From: an uncultured Planococcus sp.
GTDB lineage: Bacteria > Bacillota > Bacilli > Bacillales_A > Planococcaceae
NCBI GenBank assembly: GCA_947493585.1
Contig: CANLRI010000001.1
Coordinates: 1,240,001-1,304,000 of the forward strand
Length of the DNA: 64,000 bases
Direction: 5' to 3'
Part shown: positions 7,716 to 15,377 of the stretch, piece by piece
Numbering within the stretch: position 1 is the first letter of the stretch
Layout of the letters: each line of letters starts with the position of its first letter
Position numbers and translations under genes: made by a program
The notes under the pieces: generated by a model
Databases searched by the model: none
Told to the model about the DNA's origin: nothing
Seen by the model: the letters and a program-made list of their open reading frames with translations, nothing else

Positions 7716-7760
7716 TGATTCCTACTGGGCTCGAACCAGCGACCTCTACCCTGTCAAGGT
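7716..7760. other. Presumed attachment site at the tRNA-Val 3' end
   Basis: The T arm and acceptor 3' half of the tRNA lie next to the integrase, so the crossover core should fall within or beside this segment. No second copy of this sequence was seen leftward to base 1, so the partner att site is outside the window. The exact core is not determinable here. Confidence 0.5.
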
Positions 7761-7788
7761 AGCGCTCTCCCAGCTGAGCTAAGGAATC
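7716..7788 (-). tRNA. tRNA-Val (anticodon GAC)
   Basis: A 73-nt cloverleaf on the minus strand: acceptor GATTCCT/AGGAATC with discriminator A, D arm TAGCTCAGCTGGGAGAGC, anticodon stem CTACC/GGTAG around loop TTGACAG (anticodon GAC), and T arm with TTCGAGC. CCA is not encoded; the bases after the discriminator read TAC. Its 3' end faces the integrase and is the likely attachment site of the island. Confidence 0.93.
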
Positions 7789-7809
7789 GCAATCTCAAGG
7801 ACATTTATT

Positions 7810-7838
7810 ATTATATATGCCAGTTTGAAAAAAGACAA
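7810..7838 (-). promoter_or_regulatory. Sigma-A promoter of tRNA-Val
   Basis: Minus strand TTGTCT (7833-7838), 17-base spacer, TATAAT (7810-7815), about 22 bases before the tRNA 5' end. Confidence 0.8.
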
Positions 7839-7885
7839 TAGCTTTTGTGAAAAAACTTTCAGCTTTTTTAAACCGGCATTATTTC

Positions 7886-8392
7886 TCAGCTTTCTAAGAA
7901 TAAACTCCATTCAATTGTGGTGCGGTTGCTGATCACAGACCAGCATTCCAACGCAGCGCCCGTTCCGCAGAGCGGATTGAACTCCAGCGCTAGTCTTGAA
8001 AACAAAGGGCCCCAAAATGGAGCAGGGACATTGCCGATGAGTGGAATTTGAGGCTGCCACTGCATATCGGCACCCGTGGAAAATCCCTGTCCCGCTATTT
8101 TCAGTGAGTTGTAGAATTCAGTGAGTGCTTCAGTCGGATGAACTTGCAGATAAAATCGTTCGCCGTCTTTGGAAAATCCGATATCGCTTGACTGTAAAGA
8201 AAGAGCTGCGGTTTTTTGCACAATCGGTTCTGACGCTGCCTTCAATTGAAGCGGGGCCGTATTTTCATATGCCAGCAAAGGGATATGTGGCAATTGCAAG
8301 GCCAGTTTAGAATTCGGCTGGCGAAGCTGTCTTTGAAGGTTTTCGATCATAGTGGAGCTGCGGTAATCAAGGCGCAAGACAAGCAATTGCAT
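7886..8392 (-). CDS. Divergent 2H-fold (2'-5' RNA ligase-like) protein
   Basis: A 168-residue soluble protein. The layout suggests the 2H phosphoesterase superfamily: an N-terminal beta strand (QLLVLRLDY), PHIPLL at about 35-40 in the place of the first His-x-Thr/Ser motif, a FYLQVHPTEAL strand-helix, and WQPQIPLIG at about 112-120 where the second PHxTL motif would lie. In the second motif the His is replaced by Gln115, and neither motif has the usual Thr/Ser, so normal catalysis is doubtful. ATG 8392 has GAGGAGG 6 bases upstream. It begins 17 bases after the nuclease gene, implying one transcript. Fold assignment is by pattern only. Confidence 0.5.
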   Translation of the reverse strand: MQLLVLRLDYRSSTMIENLQRQLRQPNSKLALQLPHIPLLAYENTAPLQLKAASEPIVQKTAALSLQSSDIGFSKDGERFYLQVHPTEALTEFYNSLKIAGQGFSTGADMQWQPQIPLIGNVPAPFWGPLFSRLALEFNPLCGTGAALECWSVISNRTTIEWSLFLES

Positions 8393-8409
8393 CGTATTCC
8401 TCCTCTGTT

Positions 8410-9129
8410 TTACTGGCCAGAACTGCGGAAACCGGCGTTTCTGGCTTGCTGTTCCGTGCAGAACCATTGCTCAGGATTGGTCTCGTCATAGGAAGCAGAG
8501 CCGGGTAAATGATAAATTTTATTGCCGCTCCGGTTGATATTGCCTTTAATGCGGCAATCATCAGCAGTACCGGTACTTTCTGTTTCAGTTTGACCGTAAG
8601 CCTCAGCATTGAATCCGCGGTCTGTCGAATAATTTTCATATTCCCATATACCGATTTCGGCATTTTTTGCGTCAGATTCGGCATCGCGAAATTCATCGAC
8701 ATAACGGGTATTCGGCGGGAAGATATAGGCAACCCGTGCGAAGCCCTCTTCAAGCAATTGTTCCTGTATGCTCTCCCCATCAGCATAGAAATACGCGAGC
8801 AGCCGGTCGTAGTCGTCGAAACGGTCGCCGACATCGAATTCAATTTCGACTTGCTGTGCTTGTTCGATCAGTTCCCGGTTACGCTCCGTCGCTTCCGAGC
8901 CAAGTGGTTGCTCGCCAAACCTCGGGTGATTCGTTTCCGGCGTATCGACCAATAAATAACGGACTGTGGTTTCTTTACCGTCATAAATGATTTTCACTGT
9001 GTCTCCGTCGATGACCTCAGTGACTTCAACAGCCGTCCTGCCAGTAGTACTGCCCGTATCCGTCGTGTCAGGCCAAGTACACCCCGATAACAACAGCAGG
9101 CTGATCAATAATAGGATGAATGGTTTCAT
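8410..9129 (-). CDS. Secreted thermonuclease-family lipoprotein
   Basis: A 239-residue protein with a lipoprotein signal (lipobox LLSGC, Cys about 16), then a staphylococcal-nuclease (SNase) domain at about 33-165: VIDGDTVKI, the Arg-to-Asp segment VRYLLVDTPE, DDYDRLLAYFY and LLEEGFARV, which hold the catalytic Arg, Asp/Glu and Arg and the Ca2+ ligands. It would degrade DNA and RNA at the outer membrane surface. A C-terminal module, about 190-235, has CRIKGNIN, KIYHLPGS, EQWFC and ARNAGFR, the pattern often appended to SNases (sometimes called a sunset domain). B. subtilis YncB/YhcR-type nucleases are relatives. The SD before ATG 9129 is weak. The 2H-like gene follows closely. Confidence 0.88.
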   Translation of the reverse strand: MKPFILLLISLLLLSGCTWPDTTDTGSTTGRTAVEVTEVIDGDTVKIIYDGKETTVRYLLVDTPETNHPRFGEQPLGSEATERNRELIEQAQQVEIEFDVGDRFDDYDRLLAYFYADGESIQEQLLEEGFARVAYIFPPNTRYVDEFRDAESDAKNAEIGIWEYENYSTDRGFNAEAYGQTETESTGTADDCRIKGNINRSGNKIYHLPGSASYDETNPEQWFCTEQQARNAGFRSSGQ

Positions 9130-9201
9130 GGCAATCCCTGCTTTCTATCTCGAATTATAGCGAAAACAAGTGCAGGCGACAACGAGTGGAACGGATTGCA
9201 T

Positions 9202-9243
9202 AAAAAAAAGCACTTGTTCCGCATCTCTCCGGATCAAGCGCTG
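9202..9243 (-). terminator. Terminator after the 45-aa gene
   Basis: Minus strand AGCGCTTGATCCG and CGGAACAAGTGCT form a hairpin (imperfect stem), followed by eight T. It separates the small gene from the nuclease. Confidence 0.8.
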
Positions 9244-9272
9244 CTATGTAATTGCAAATTGGCCGAACATCT

Positions 9273-9410
9273 TCATTGCTCTAATGTGGTCGTGGTTTCA
9301 CCGAAATACAATAAGCTGTCTTCGTTGATTGTTTCCAGCTTTTCTTTGTCAACGCCCATTTCCAATGTGCCTGTAAAAATCGGCTCCCACCAGTTTTTCT
9401 GCTCGTTCAT
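9273..9410 (-). CDS. Small 45-aa protein, unrecognised
   Basis: A 45-residue ORF with ATG at 9410, stop at 9273-9275 and an excellent SD (AGGAGG 7 bases upstream), followed by its own terminator. The protein is acidic, starts MNEQKNWWEPIFTG, and contains EMGVDKEKLETINEDSLLYFG and a Thr-rich end (ETTTTLEQ). There is no signal peptide or membrane segment. No family is recognised. The SD plus terminator make it a convincing gene despite its size; the frame on the opposite strand across the same bases is a shadow. Confidence 0.7.
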   Translation of the reverse strand: MNEQKNWWEPIFTGTLEMGVDKEKLETINEDSLLYFGETTTTLEQ

Positions 9411-9503
9411 GATGTTTCCTCCTATTCTTCCGAATGTAATTGTTTGACTATTCTATACCCCGCAAGGTTACACTTATAAACAAGGAAACGAAAAAAAGGG
9501 GCG

Positions 9504-10430
9504 ATGGGTTTGATAGCGATTGGAATTATTGGTGCTGGCATTGTCGGGGAGCGCATCATTAAGCAAATTCAGCAAGACGATGCCGCACAAATCAAGGCGG
9601 TTTATGACACGGACACGGATCGGCTGAACTATATCGAAGAGCAATACGGCATAGCCGTCACCAATTCCTTAGATGATTTGTTTCAAACTAACATTGATTG
9701 GGTCTACATCGGTACACCGCCAAACAGCCATGCGGAGCTTGCAGAAACGGCGGCGAGAAGGGGCTTGCATGTGTTATGTGAAAAGCCGCTTGCCCACGAT
9801 GCAAAGGCCGCACAAGCGATGGCGGAGTCTGCGACGAACAATCGGATCCACACCGCTATGCATTTCCCGTTGATGTATTCGCCGATCGTCCGCGATATGG
9901 CCATACGCATCAAAAGCGGGGATATCGGAAAAGTCCGCCGCATCGAATTGCATACGGTATTTCCTGAATGGCCGCGAGCGTGGCAGCAAAATCCATGGAT
10001 TGCCACGAGGGACCAGGGAGGATTTGTGCGGGAAGTTTTTCCGCATTATTTGCAGTTAATGCACCGCTTGTTCGGGGCATTGGAGATTTCAGCGCATCAA
10101 GTTGATTTTCCGGAAGACGTTGAAAAATGCGAAACCGGAATCATCGCCCACGGCAAGACACAGCAAGGTTCACCGTTTTTACTGTCTGGCATGAGTGGCG
10201 CAGGGCAGAACGAGTTGCTGCAATTTAAAGTGTATGGCGATGAAGGGGTGTTGACACTTGAAAACTGGTCGCGTTTGTACCGGGAAGAACGAGGGGAAAC
10301 ACGTGTAGAGGTACAAACCGAAAATACTGTGCCTTCACTCTTTGATGAAATGAAAGAACAATCGACTTTCCTCGTCGGCTTTGACGAAGGCTTAATCGTA
10401 CAACGTTATATCGACCAATTATTGCAATGA
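9504..10430 (+). CDS. Gfo/Idh/MocA-family NAD(P)-dependent oxidoreductase
   Basis: A 308-residue two-domain dehydrogenase. An N-terminal Rossmann fold begins IGIIGAGIVGE (GxGxxG at about 10-15), DWVYIGTPPNSHAELA follows, and CEKPLA (about 93-98) is the EKP motif whose Lys is used in catalysis. The C-terminal alpha/beta domain has QGGFVREVFPHYLQLM, in the place of the substrate-site Asp/His region. Substrate is probably a sugar, inositol or similar polyol derivative, but is not determinable. ATG 9504 is very close to its GGGG SD; TTG 9510 is a possible alternative. An aldehyde dehydrogenase follows, with its start 20 bases beyond the stop, likely co-transcribed. Confidence 0.88.
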   Translation: MGLIAIGIIGAGIVGERIIKQIQQDDAAQIKAVYDTDTDRLNYIEEQYGIAVTNSLDDLFQTNIDWVYIGTPPNSHAELAETAARRGLHVLCEKPLAHDAKAAQAMAESATNNRIHTAMHFPLMYSPIVRDMAIRIKSGDIGKVRRIELHTVFPEWPRAWQQNPWIATRDQGGFVREVFPHYLQLMHRLFGALEISAHQVDFPEDVEKCETGIIAHGKTQQGSPFLLSGMSGAGQNELLQFKVYGDEGVLTLENWSRLYREERGETRVEVQTENTVPSLFDEMKEQSTFLVGFDEGLIVQRYIDQLLQ

Positions 10431-10450
10431 CCCACAGGAGGTTTTTAACA

Positions 10451-11839
10451 GTGAATTTTACAGCCAATGAGGTAGAAGATATGATAGCCGACCAGCGTGG
10501 CTATTATTTTACAGGCGTGACCAAATCGGCGGATTTCCGCATTGCGCAGTTGCAACGTCTAAAGGCAGCAATCCAAGCGCATGAAGACGATATTATCGAA
10601 GCTTTGCAATTGGACCTTGGAAAAAGCGAGTTTGAAGGATATGCCACGGAAGTGGGCTTCGTGCTTGATAGCATCGGTCATATGACGAAGCATCTTGAAG
10701 ATTGGATGAAGCCTGAACAAGTTAAAACGCCGATCCACTTGCAGCCAGCAAAAAGCTTCATCATCCGTGAACCCTATGGATCGGTACTAGTCATCGGCCC
10801 ATTTAATTATCCGTTCCAGTTAGCGATGGAACCGCTTATCGGTGCGTTGGCATCAGGCAATTGTGCCGTTGTCAAGCCTTCTGAGGCAACGCCGAACGTG
10901 GCACGTATGATCCGAAAGGTCTTAGAGGATAGCTTTCAACCCCATTACGTGAAAGTGGTCGAAGGGGAGCGCGAGGAAGTAACCGCATTGATCCATGCAT
11001 CGTTTGATTATATTTTTTTCACCGGCAGCGTGCCGGTCGGGAAAGTGGTCATGAAAGCCGCATCCGAGCGGCTTACCCCGATTACCTTGGAGCTCGGCGG
11101 CAAAAGCCCGGCAATCGTCGACCAGACCGCTAACCTGGAGCTTGCGGCAAAACGTATTGCCTGGGGGAAATTCATGAATACTGGACAAACCTGCGTAGCG
11201 CCGGATTATCTTTGTATCCATGAGTCCGTGAAGGAAGATTTCATGAAAATCTTTATCCAGACAATCCGCAAATTTTACGGCGACAATGCACAAGACAGTC
11301 CCGATTATGGCCGCATCGTCAATGAAAAACATCACGACCGGCTAACGGAAATTCTTAAAAAGGAACAGAGCCACATTGTTTATGGCGGCGACTATGACCG
11401 CGCCGACCGTTACATCGAGCCAACCTTGCTAGATGGCATACAATGGGACAGCCCATCGATGGAAGATGAATTGTTCGGGCCGGTCTTGCCGATCATCACT
11501 TACAACGATTTGCCGCAATTGCTGCGGGACATCCGGCGCTTGCCGAAGCCGCTTGCTGCCTATTTGTTCTCAGAGAACGACCGGGCTGTCCGATTCTTCC
11601 TGGACCAATTGCCATTCGGCGGCGGCTGCATCAACGATACCGTCTCGCATGTCGGTAGTCATTACTTGCCATTCGGTGGAGTGGGCCCGTCCGGAATGAA
11701 TTCCTATCATGGCAAAGCAAGCTTTGAAACTTTTACACATGCCAAATCGATCGTCAAGAAGTCAACGAAATTGTCGACCAATCTGACGTATCCCCCTTAT
11801 AAAAACCGGGCGAAATGGATCCGGACAGTATTGAAGTAG
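10451..11839 (+). CDS. Aldehyde dehydrogenase (YwdH/ALDH3-like)
   Basis: A 462-residue NAD(P)+-dependent aldehyde dehydrogenase of the short class 3 type. Visible: the cofactor segment VIGPFNYPF and KPSEATPNVA, glycine-rich FTGSVPVGKVVM, catalytic Glu in ELGGKSP, and nucleophile Cys in TGQTCVAPDY. The C-terminal NDTVSHVGSHYLPFGGVGPSGMNSYHG is typical. GTG 10451 has ACAGGAGG 9 bases upstream and is preferred over ATG 10427, which overlaps the preceding gene. It oxidises aldehydes to acids in the cytoplasm; physiological substrate unknown, long-chain aldehydes being common for class 3. A terminator follows. Confidence 0.92.
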   Translation: MNFTANEVEDMIADQRGYYFTGVTKSADFRIAQLQRLKAAIQAHEDDIIEALQLDLGKSEFEGYATEVGFVLDSIGHMTKHLEDWMKPEQVKTPIHLQPAKSFIIREPYGSVLVIGPFNYPFQLAMEPLIGALASGNCAVVKPSEATPNVARMIRKVLEDSFQPHYVKVVEGEREEVTALIHASFDYIFFTGSVPVGKVVMKAASERLTPITLELGGKSPAIVDQTANLELAAKRIAWGKFMNTGQTCVAPDYLCIHESVKEDFMKIFIQTIRKFYGDNAQDSPDYGRIVNEKHHDRLTEILKKEQSHIVYGGDYDRADRYIEPTLLDGIQWDSPSMEDELFGPVLPIITYNDLPQLLRDIRRLPKPLAAYLFSENDRAVRFFLDQLPFGGGCINDTVSHVGSHYLPFGGVGPSGMNSYHGKASFETFTHAKSIVKKSTKLSTNLTYPPYKNRAKWIRTVLK

Positions 11840-11864
11840 AAAGCGGCCTTTGGGTCGCTTTTTT
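11840..11864 (+). terminator. Terminator after aldehyde dehydrogenase
   Basis: AAAGCGGCC / GGTCGCTTT hairpin with a TTTG loop and T run. Confidence 0.75.
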
Positions 11865-11905
11865 CTTTTTGAACCTGCTATGATTAAGAAAAAGGGGGTG
11901 CGCAG

Positions 11906-12601
11906 ATGACACAGCGCATATTGATTGTGGAAGATGAAAAAAGCATCGCCCGCGTTTTGGAACTGGAACTGAAATTCGAAGGCTATGAGACCGGAGTTGC
12001 CTGGACGGGTTCGGAAGCCCTCATCCAATTCAGGGAACAGGAATGGGATCTGGTGCTGCTTGATTTAATGCTGCCGGAGATCCATGGTCTCGATGTCTTG
12101 AAACGGATTCGATCATCTGATGCCATATTGCCGGTCATTTTGTTGACCGCTAAAAACGATGTCAAAGACAAAGTGGCGGGGCTTGATCTTGGAGCCAATG
12201 ACTATGTCACAAAACCGTTTGAAATCGAGGAACTGCTGGCCAGAATCCGTGCTAACTTAAGGGTGAAAAATCCAGCTGATGATAATTTGCATCGTTTTGA
12301 AGACCTGACACTTAATGAAAGCACGAGAGAAGTCGAAAGAGCGGGACGGCAAATCGAATTGACGCCTCGTGAATTCGATCTGCTCCTATATTTGATGCGT
12401 CATCCGAAGCAAGTGCTGGGCCGTGAACAATTATTGAATGCGGTATGGGGCTATGATTATTACGGCGACACAAATGTTATCGACGTCTATATCCGCTATT
12501 TGCGCAAAAAGATCGATTTCGGCGAAGATGCCACTTACCTGCAGACCGTGCGTGGCGTCGGGTATGTCTTAAAGGAGCAGCCGTATGAAGCTCAAGCATA
12601 A
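11906..12601 (+). CDS. OmpR-family response regulator (YkoG-like)
   Basis: A 231-residue two-domain regulator. The receiver holds the acidic pair in VEDEKS, phospho-acceptor Asp53 (LLDLMLPE), Thr in LLTAKND and the Lys in TKPFEI. The C-terminal winged helix spans about 130-225 (LTPREFDLLLYLM, VIDVYIRYLRKKI, VRGVGYVL). It is phosphorylated by the kinase whose start overlaps its end by 17 bases. The order regulator-kinase-PepSY matches B. subtilis ykoG-ykoH-ykoI, which is why I compare it to that system. The strong SD AAAAAGGGGG precedes ATG 11906. Confidence 0.92.
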   Translation: MTQRILIVEDEKSIARVLELELKFEGYETGVAWTGSEALIQFREQEWDLVLLDLMLPEIHGLDVLKRIRSSDAILPVILLTAKNDVKDKVAGLDLGANDYVTKPFEIEELLARIRANLRVKNPADDNLHRFEDLTLNESTREVERAGRQIELTPREFDLLLYLMRHPKQVLGREQLLNAVWGYDYYGDTNVIDVYIRYLRKKIDFGEDATYLQTVRGVGYVLKEQPYEAQA

Positions 12602-13955
12602 AATTCATTTGTCCTCGACTTTGTTGATGTTCTTCGTGCTGCTGATTTTAGCAGTCGTCATTTACTACTCCTTCAGCAGCCTGGCATACGAAACGGAAGT
12701 CGAACGGCTAGAAGCTGAAGTGGAAGTGATGGTCGCGAAGTTCAATGCCAATAATAATGAAGAATTGCCGGATAATATTTTGCGCGCTTACGTGCCGGTC
12801 GACGGCTTGATTAAAGAGAAAAACCGAAGCAGCGGCTTGCTGAATACAATTATCCAGGATCCATCCGTCAATGTAGAGTTTCCAAATGATGTAAAAGACA
12901 CTTCGGGAAGAATGGCCGTTGAAGGCGAGCAATTTGCATACGTAACGGCACCGGTCATCTGGCCAGGCGGTGAAGTAGTGGAATTGATCGTTGCCCAGTC
13001 GCTCAGGGAAGTGACGGCAAACCTCGCGACGTTGCGGCTCGTGCTCATCTCCGTCACGCTGCTCTCGATGATCCCGATTTTCCTATCGAGTGCATTGCTT
13101 GGGGGCGTGTTGACCCGCCCAATCGAGGGACTTACTGGGACGATGCGCCGCATCCAGCGCGACGGATCTTTTGAGAAGCTGCCCGTAGCGGGAGAGTCAC
13201 GGGATGAATTGAGCCAAATGGGCGTCACTTTTAACGAAATGATCGGTTTATTGGAAGAAAACTACCGCAAACAGGAAGAATTCGTTTCCAATGCCTCCCA
13301 TGAACTGAAAACGCCGCTGACGGTCATTTCAAGCTATGCTGATTTATTGCAGCGCAGGGGTTCGCAAGACCCAGCGCTGCAGGAAGAAGCCTTGACGGCC
13401 ATACGCAACGAAACGGAACGAATGCGCCAGCTGATTGAACAATTATTGCATATCGCACGGCGCAGCCAAGCCCAAATGGATTGGCAAAAAACTGATTTAC
13501 AACCAGTTCTCCGCCAAGTCATGACGGCAATGAACGCTTCCTATGACAGAGAATTTCGATTGCAGTCGCAGCAGTCGCTGATTGTCGAAACCGACGTCCA
13601 GCAACTCAAGCAATTGCTTTATATTCTCCTGGACAATGCCCGCAAGTATAGCGAAGACAGCATTGATATGGAAGCCGGGAAGGACGGTTCAGTGTATATC
13701 AAAATCCGTGATTACGGCGTCGGTATTCCGAAAGATTCACTGCCGCATGTATTCGAACGGTTTTACCGCGTCGACAAAGCAAGAAGCCGTGAGACCGGCG
13801 GATTTGGGCTTGGCCTTTCGCTCGCCAAGGAATTAGCTGATTCACTTCATCTGCGACTCGAAATCGACAGCATTGAACAATTGGGCACGACGGTAACCAT
13901 CGTTTTCTCAGGAGATTTTAATGTTGTGGAGTTACAATCAGGACAGGAGGGATGA
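12585..13955 (+). CDS. Membrane sensor histidine kinase (YkoH-like)
   Basis: A 456-residue kinase with two membrane helices (about 9-31 and 150-175) framing an extracytoplasmic sensor of about 120 residues, then HAMP (about 176-228), HisKA with His239 in SNASHELKTPLTVIS, and an ATPase domain: N box DNARKYS, DYGVGIP, FERFYRVD and GFGLGLSLAK. It phosphorylates the regulator just upstream. Overlap with both neighbours (17 bases upstream, 4 bases with an alternative start downstream) indicates a single operon. The signal is unknown; linked PepSY proteins suggest a cell-envelope or peptidase-related cue, by inference. Confidence 0.92.
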   Translation: MKLKHKIHLSSTLLMFFVLLILAVVIYYSFSSLAYETEVERLEAEVEVMVAKFNANNNEELPDNILRAYVPVDGLIKEKNRSSGLLNTIIQDPSVNVEFPNDVKDTSGRMAVEGEQFAYVTAPVIWPGGEVVELIVAQSLREVTANLATLRLVLISVTLLSMIPIFLSSALLGGVLTRPIEGLTGTMRRIQRDGSFEKLPVAGESRDELSQMGVTFNEMIGLLEENYRKQEEFVSNASHELKTPLTVISSYADLLQRRGSQDPALQEEALTAIRNETERMRQLIEQLLHIARRSQAQMDWQKTDLQPVLRQVMTAMNASYDREFRLQSQQSLIVETDVQQLKQLLYILLDNARKYSEDSIDMEAGKDGSVYIKIRDYGVGIPKDSLPHVFERFYRVDKARSRETGGFGLGLSLAKELADSLHLRLEIDSIEQLGTTVTIVFSGDFNVVELQSGQEG

Positions 13956-13957
13956 TC

Positions 13958-14668
13958 ATGCGAAAATGGTGGGCTATTGGAATAGTCATCATAGTATTTT
14001 CTATCGCTGCACTGGCTTTTTTCCTGTTTCCAAGAACAGCGGCTGACTCTGTGACAATGGATGAAGCGGCTCAAACGATTGAACAGCTATACGGCGGTGC
14101 GATTGAAAATGCAACTGAAACAGAAGGGTTTTACCAGATCGAATTCAAAAGAGATGATGGAACCTATTTAGCGGCCATCAACCGTGCTGATGGACAGGTC
14201 GAGTCGCTTGAGCTGCTGGAAAAAACGGGTTCTGCAAAAGCACTCACTGAAGAACAAGCAATCGAAGCAGCCACAGCAGAGGAGCCAGGGGAAACGAAAG
14301 AAATCCAATATATAGAATCGGATAATCGTTACGAAGTGGAAATCCACAGTGATACGGAACGGAAAATATTGTTCATTTCCGCAGAGACCGGGGAAGTAAT
14401 GGATGTCCAAACAGAAGCTCTTGAACCCCCGGCTGAACCTGAACCGGATACAGCGCAACCAGAACCAGAACGCATCATCAGCCAAAATGCAGCAATCGCT
14501 ATCGCCAAGGAGACTTTGGATGGAACAGTCGATGAAGTCGAATTTGTCCAGACAACAGACGGCGGGTATTATTTGGTTGAAATGGATGATAATGCATCCG
14601 ATCGGGAAGCGACCATTCAGATTCACGCCATTCGTGGAGAGACGATGACGGTCGAGTGGGATGATTGA
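13958..14668 (+). CDS. Membrane-anchored PepSY-domain protein (YkoI-like)
   Basis: A 236-residue protein with one N-terminal membrane helix (WWAIGIVIIVFSIAALAFFLF) and an extracytoplasmic part containing repeated PepSY-like units: roughly VTMDEAAQTIEQLYGG to LELLEK, LTEEQAIEAATAEE to VMDVQTE, and a third beginning ISQNAAIAIAKETLDG. A Pro/Glu spacer separates units two and three. PepSY domains are thought to inhibit proteases or modulate enzymes at the envelope. ATG 13958 follows AGGAGG by 7 bases; ATG 13952 is too close. It lies in the kinase operon and is probably an accessory to that signal system. Confidence 0.85.
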   Translation: MRKWWAIGIVIIVFSIAALAFFLFPRTAADSVTMDEAAQTIEQLYGGAIENATETEGFYQIEFKRDDGTYLAAINRADGQVESLELLEKTGSAKALTEEQAIEAATAEEPGETKEIQYIESDNRYEVEIHSDTERKILFISAETGEVMDVQTEALEPPAEPEPDTAQPEPERIISQNAAIAIAKETLDGTVDEVEFVQTTDGGYYLVEMDDNASDREATIQIHAIRGETMTVEWDD

Positions 14669-14687
14669 GAAGAATGAATGAGTGAAT

Positions 14688-14748
14688 ACCGTTTTCATGG
14701 AGTCATAGCTGATTTGCCATCAGCCCGATTCCATGAAAACGGTTTTTT
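14688..14748 (+). terminator. Terminator after the two-component operon
   Basis: A 14-bp perfect stem (ACCGTTTTCATGGA with TCCATGAAAACGGT) encloses about 28 bases and ends in six T. Confidence 0.85.
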
Positions 14749-14771
14749 ATCGACCTTGCTAAAGTTTTCCG

Positions 14772-14789
14772 TTCTCATGAATTTCTCAT
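14772..14789 (+). promoter_or_regulatory. TTCTCAT direct repeats, 11-bp phase (candidate regulator site)
   Basis: TTCTCAT at 14772-14778 and again at 14783-14789. This is the spacing used by OmpR-family dimers. It lies about 35 bases upstream of a -10-like TATATT (14822-14827) that has no good -35, as expected for an activated promoter. A small palindrome (TTAAGC-GCA-GCTTAA, about 14796-14810) lies between. Confidence 0.5.
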
Positions 14790-14858
14790 CTTCGTTTAAG
14801 CGCAGCTTAAGCTTCGGTGGTTATATTCATAGTAACCACAAGACAGGAGGAGATTAAG

Positions 14859-15323
14859 GTGAAAAAACTAATCTATATTTCAGCAGCGGCAGGCATTTTA
14901 GCATTCGGTGGAATTGTTCTGGCAGATTCAAATGACGCAGGGAAGAAAATAGAGATGCAAAATGTCCAAAGTGGACAGCCATTTGAAGATGATGGAGCGG
15001 GCAACACGAACGGGCAATCGGCAGCGGGTTCTGTGATGGCAGAATCAAACACTCCTGAGAAAGCTGAGGGCAATAGCCAGCAGTTTATCGGTAAGCAGCA
15101 AGCGATCGAAGCAGCGCAAAATGCAGCTCCAGGAAAAGTAGAGGACATCGAACGCGAAAGTGAAGACGGCTGGGTGTATTACGAAGTTGAGCTTGAAGAT
15201 GGAAAAACCGATTACGATGTCATTGTGGATGCAGCGAATGGGACCGTGGTGTCAGTAGAGTCTGATGATGATGATGACTACTATGACGACGATAAAGACG
15301 ACGATGACGATGATGATGATTGA
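14859..15323 (+). CDS. Secreted PepSY protein with Asp-rich C-terminal tail
   Basis: A 154-residue protein with a signal peptide (KKLIYISAAAGILAFGGIVLA), a low-complexity linker and one PepSY unit at about 82-135 (FIGKQQAIEAAQNAAPGKVEDIE to VVSVES). The last 19 residues are almost pure Asp: five Asp, Tyr-Tyr, three Asp, Lys, eight Asp. GTG 14859 has AGGAGG 8 bases upstream. The gene has its own promoter region with an 11-bp-phased direct repeat, just after the two-component operon, so it is a good candidate target of that regulator. The tail might bind divalent cations or cationic wall components (inference). Confidence 0.8.
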   Translation: MKKLIYISAAAGILAFGGIVLADSNDAGKKIEMQNVQSGQPFEDDGAGNTNGQSAAGSVMAESNTPEKAEGNSQQFIGKQQAIEAAQNAAPGKVEDIERESEDGWVYYEVELEDGKTDYDVIVDAANGTVVSVESDDDDDYYDDDKDDDDDDDD

Positions 15324-15333
15324 TGTGAAGCGC

Positions 15334-15374
15334 AAAAACCTCCCGCCTGATTTTAAGGGCGGGAGGTTTTTTTT
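15334..15374. terminator. Bidirectional terminator
   Basis: AAAACCTCCCGCC / GGCGGGAGGTTTT with T run on one side and A run on the other; serves the PepSY gene and the convergent kinase. Confidence 0.85.
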
Positions 15375-15377
15375 GTT

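Noticed and set aside
8509..8990. Two overlapping plus-strand frames of 107 and 148 aa
   Set aside because: Antisense shadows of the nuclease gene; no SD and no family resemblance.
9196..9447. Plus-strand 83-aa frame
   Set aside because: No SD; it is the shadow of the minus-strand 45-aa gene and its terminator.
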